DNA from: an uncultured Porphyromonadaceae bacterium
Lineage (GTDB): Bacteria; Bacteroidota; Bacteroidia; Bacteroidales; Muribaculaceae
Length of the DNA stretch: 6,099 nucleotides
Direction: 5' to 3'
Assembly (NCBI GenBank): GCA_946183895.1
Contig: CAMHDX010000062.1
Coordinates: forward strand, 1-6,099
The number at the start of each line of letters is the position of its first letter. The stretch's first letter is position 1. Position numbers and translations under genes: made by a program. Below the pieces are notes generated by a model. That model saw nothing but the letters and a program-made list of their open reading frames with translations. It ran no database searches and was not told the DNA's origin. Below, in pieces: positions 5,915-6,099 of the stretch.

Positions 5915-6099
5915 ATGAGACACAATAAGAAATTCAACCACCTTAGCCGCAAGAGCGCCCACCGCGAGGCGATGTTGACCAACATGGCAGCATCGTTGAT
6001 CCTCCACAAGCGCATCTACACCACGCTGGCTAAGGCTAAGGCACTGCGCATCTACGCCGAGCCTATCATTAATCGTGCCAAGAAGGGTGATGACTTCAC
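5915..6099 (+). CDS. rplQ: 50S ribosomal protein bL17 (L17), N-terminal part only
   Basis: Sixty-one complete codons plus two bases of the next (AC, hence Thr) run to the window edge with no stop, so the 3' end lies outside. The start [20 protein letters not shown] is the unmistakable bL17 N-terminus, followed by [19 protein letters not shown] and [14 protein letters not shown]. bL17 lies near the peptide exit tunnel of the large subunit. The segment after the EP motif (INRAKKGDD) seems one residue longer than the usual ITKSKEDT pattern of Bacteroidales, judged from memory. The gene starts 9 nt after the rpoA stop, the standard end of the alpha operon, with no Shine-Dalgarno sequence. Confidence 0.96.
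   Translation, partial: MRHNKKFNHLSRKSAHREAMLTNMAASLILHKRIYTTLAKAKALRIYAEPIINRAKKGDDF

Noticed and set aside
1..6099. A new defence, mobile or biosynthetic system
   Set aside because: Every reading frame of substance is a recognised core translation, secretion or transcription gene in its standard order, and no composition break or insertion is visible.

Overview
The window is a stretch of the conserved bacterial ribosomal-protein supercluster (end of the spc operon plus the alpha operon). All genes are on the + strand, in the order rpmD (3' end only) - rplO - secY - map - infA - rpmJ - rpsM - rpsK - rpsD - rpoA - rplQ (5' end only). Nine genes are complete and two are cut by the window edges. 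No mobile element, tRNA, rRNA, CRISPR array or foreign-looking segment is visible.

The sequence points to Bacteroidota, most likely Bacteroidales. No start codon has a Shine-Dalgarno sequence in front of it. The rpmJ product is the Bacteroidota-like bL36 with a degenerate zinc site. The uS11 product has GPGNGRES where E. coli has GPGPGRES. map directly follows secY with no adk between them. A perfect Bacteroidota-type -7 promoter element (TAnnTTTG) lies before rpsM. Family or genus cannot be decided from this window; coding regions are fairly GC-rich and the spacers clearly AT-rich.

Layout: 1-594 holds the end of uL30 and uL15. 600-1943 is the translocon channel SecY, 5 nt after rplO. 1978-2763 is methionine aminopeptidase. 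2812-3177 holds IF1 and bL36. A 112-nt AT-rich spacer (3178-3289) carries a candidate internal promoter and a small inverted repeat. 3290-4070 holds uS13 and uS11. A 221-nt spacer (4071-4291) contains several competing inverted repeats and is the least explained part of the window. 4292-5905 holds uS4 and RNA polymerase alpha, and bL17 runs off the right edge. No gene-free stretch exceeds 300 nt.

The genes serve one growth-linked programme: building both ribosomal subunits, starting translation (IF1), removing the initiator methionine (MAP), exporting membrane and secreted proteins (SecY) and transcribing (RpoA). In other bacteria such clusters are held in balance by r-protein feedback on mRNA leaders. 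The two long spacers here, before rpsM and before rpsD, are the natural places to look for such control. I see no novel multi-gene system; the region is mostly ordinary core genome.
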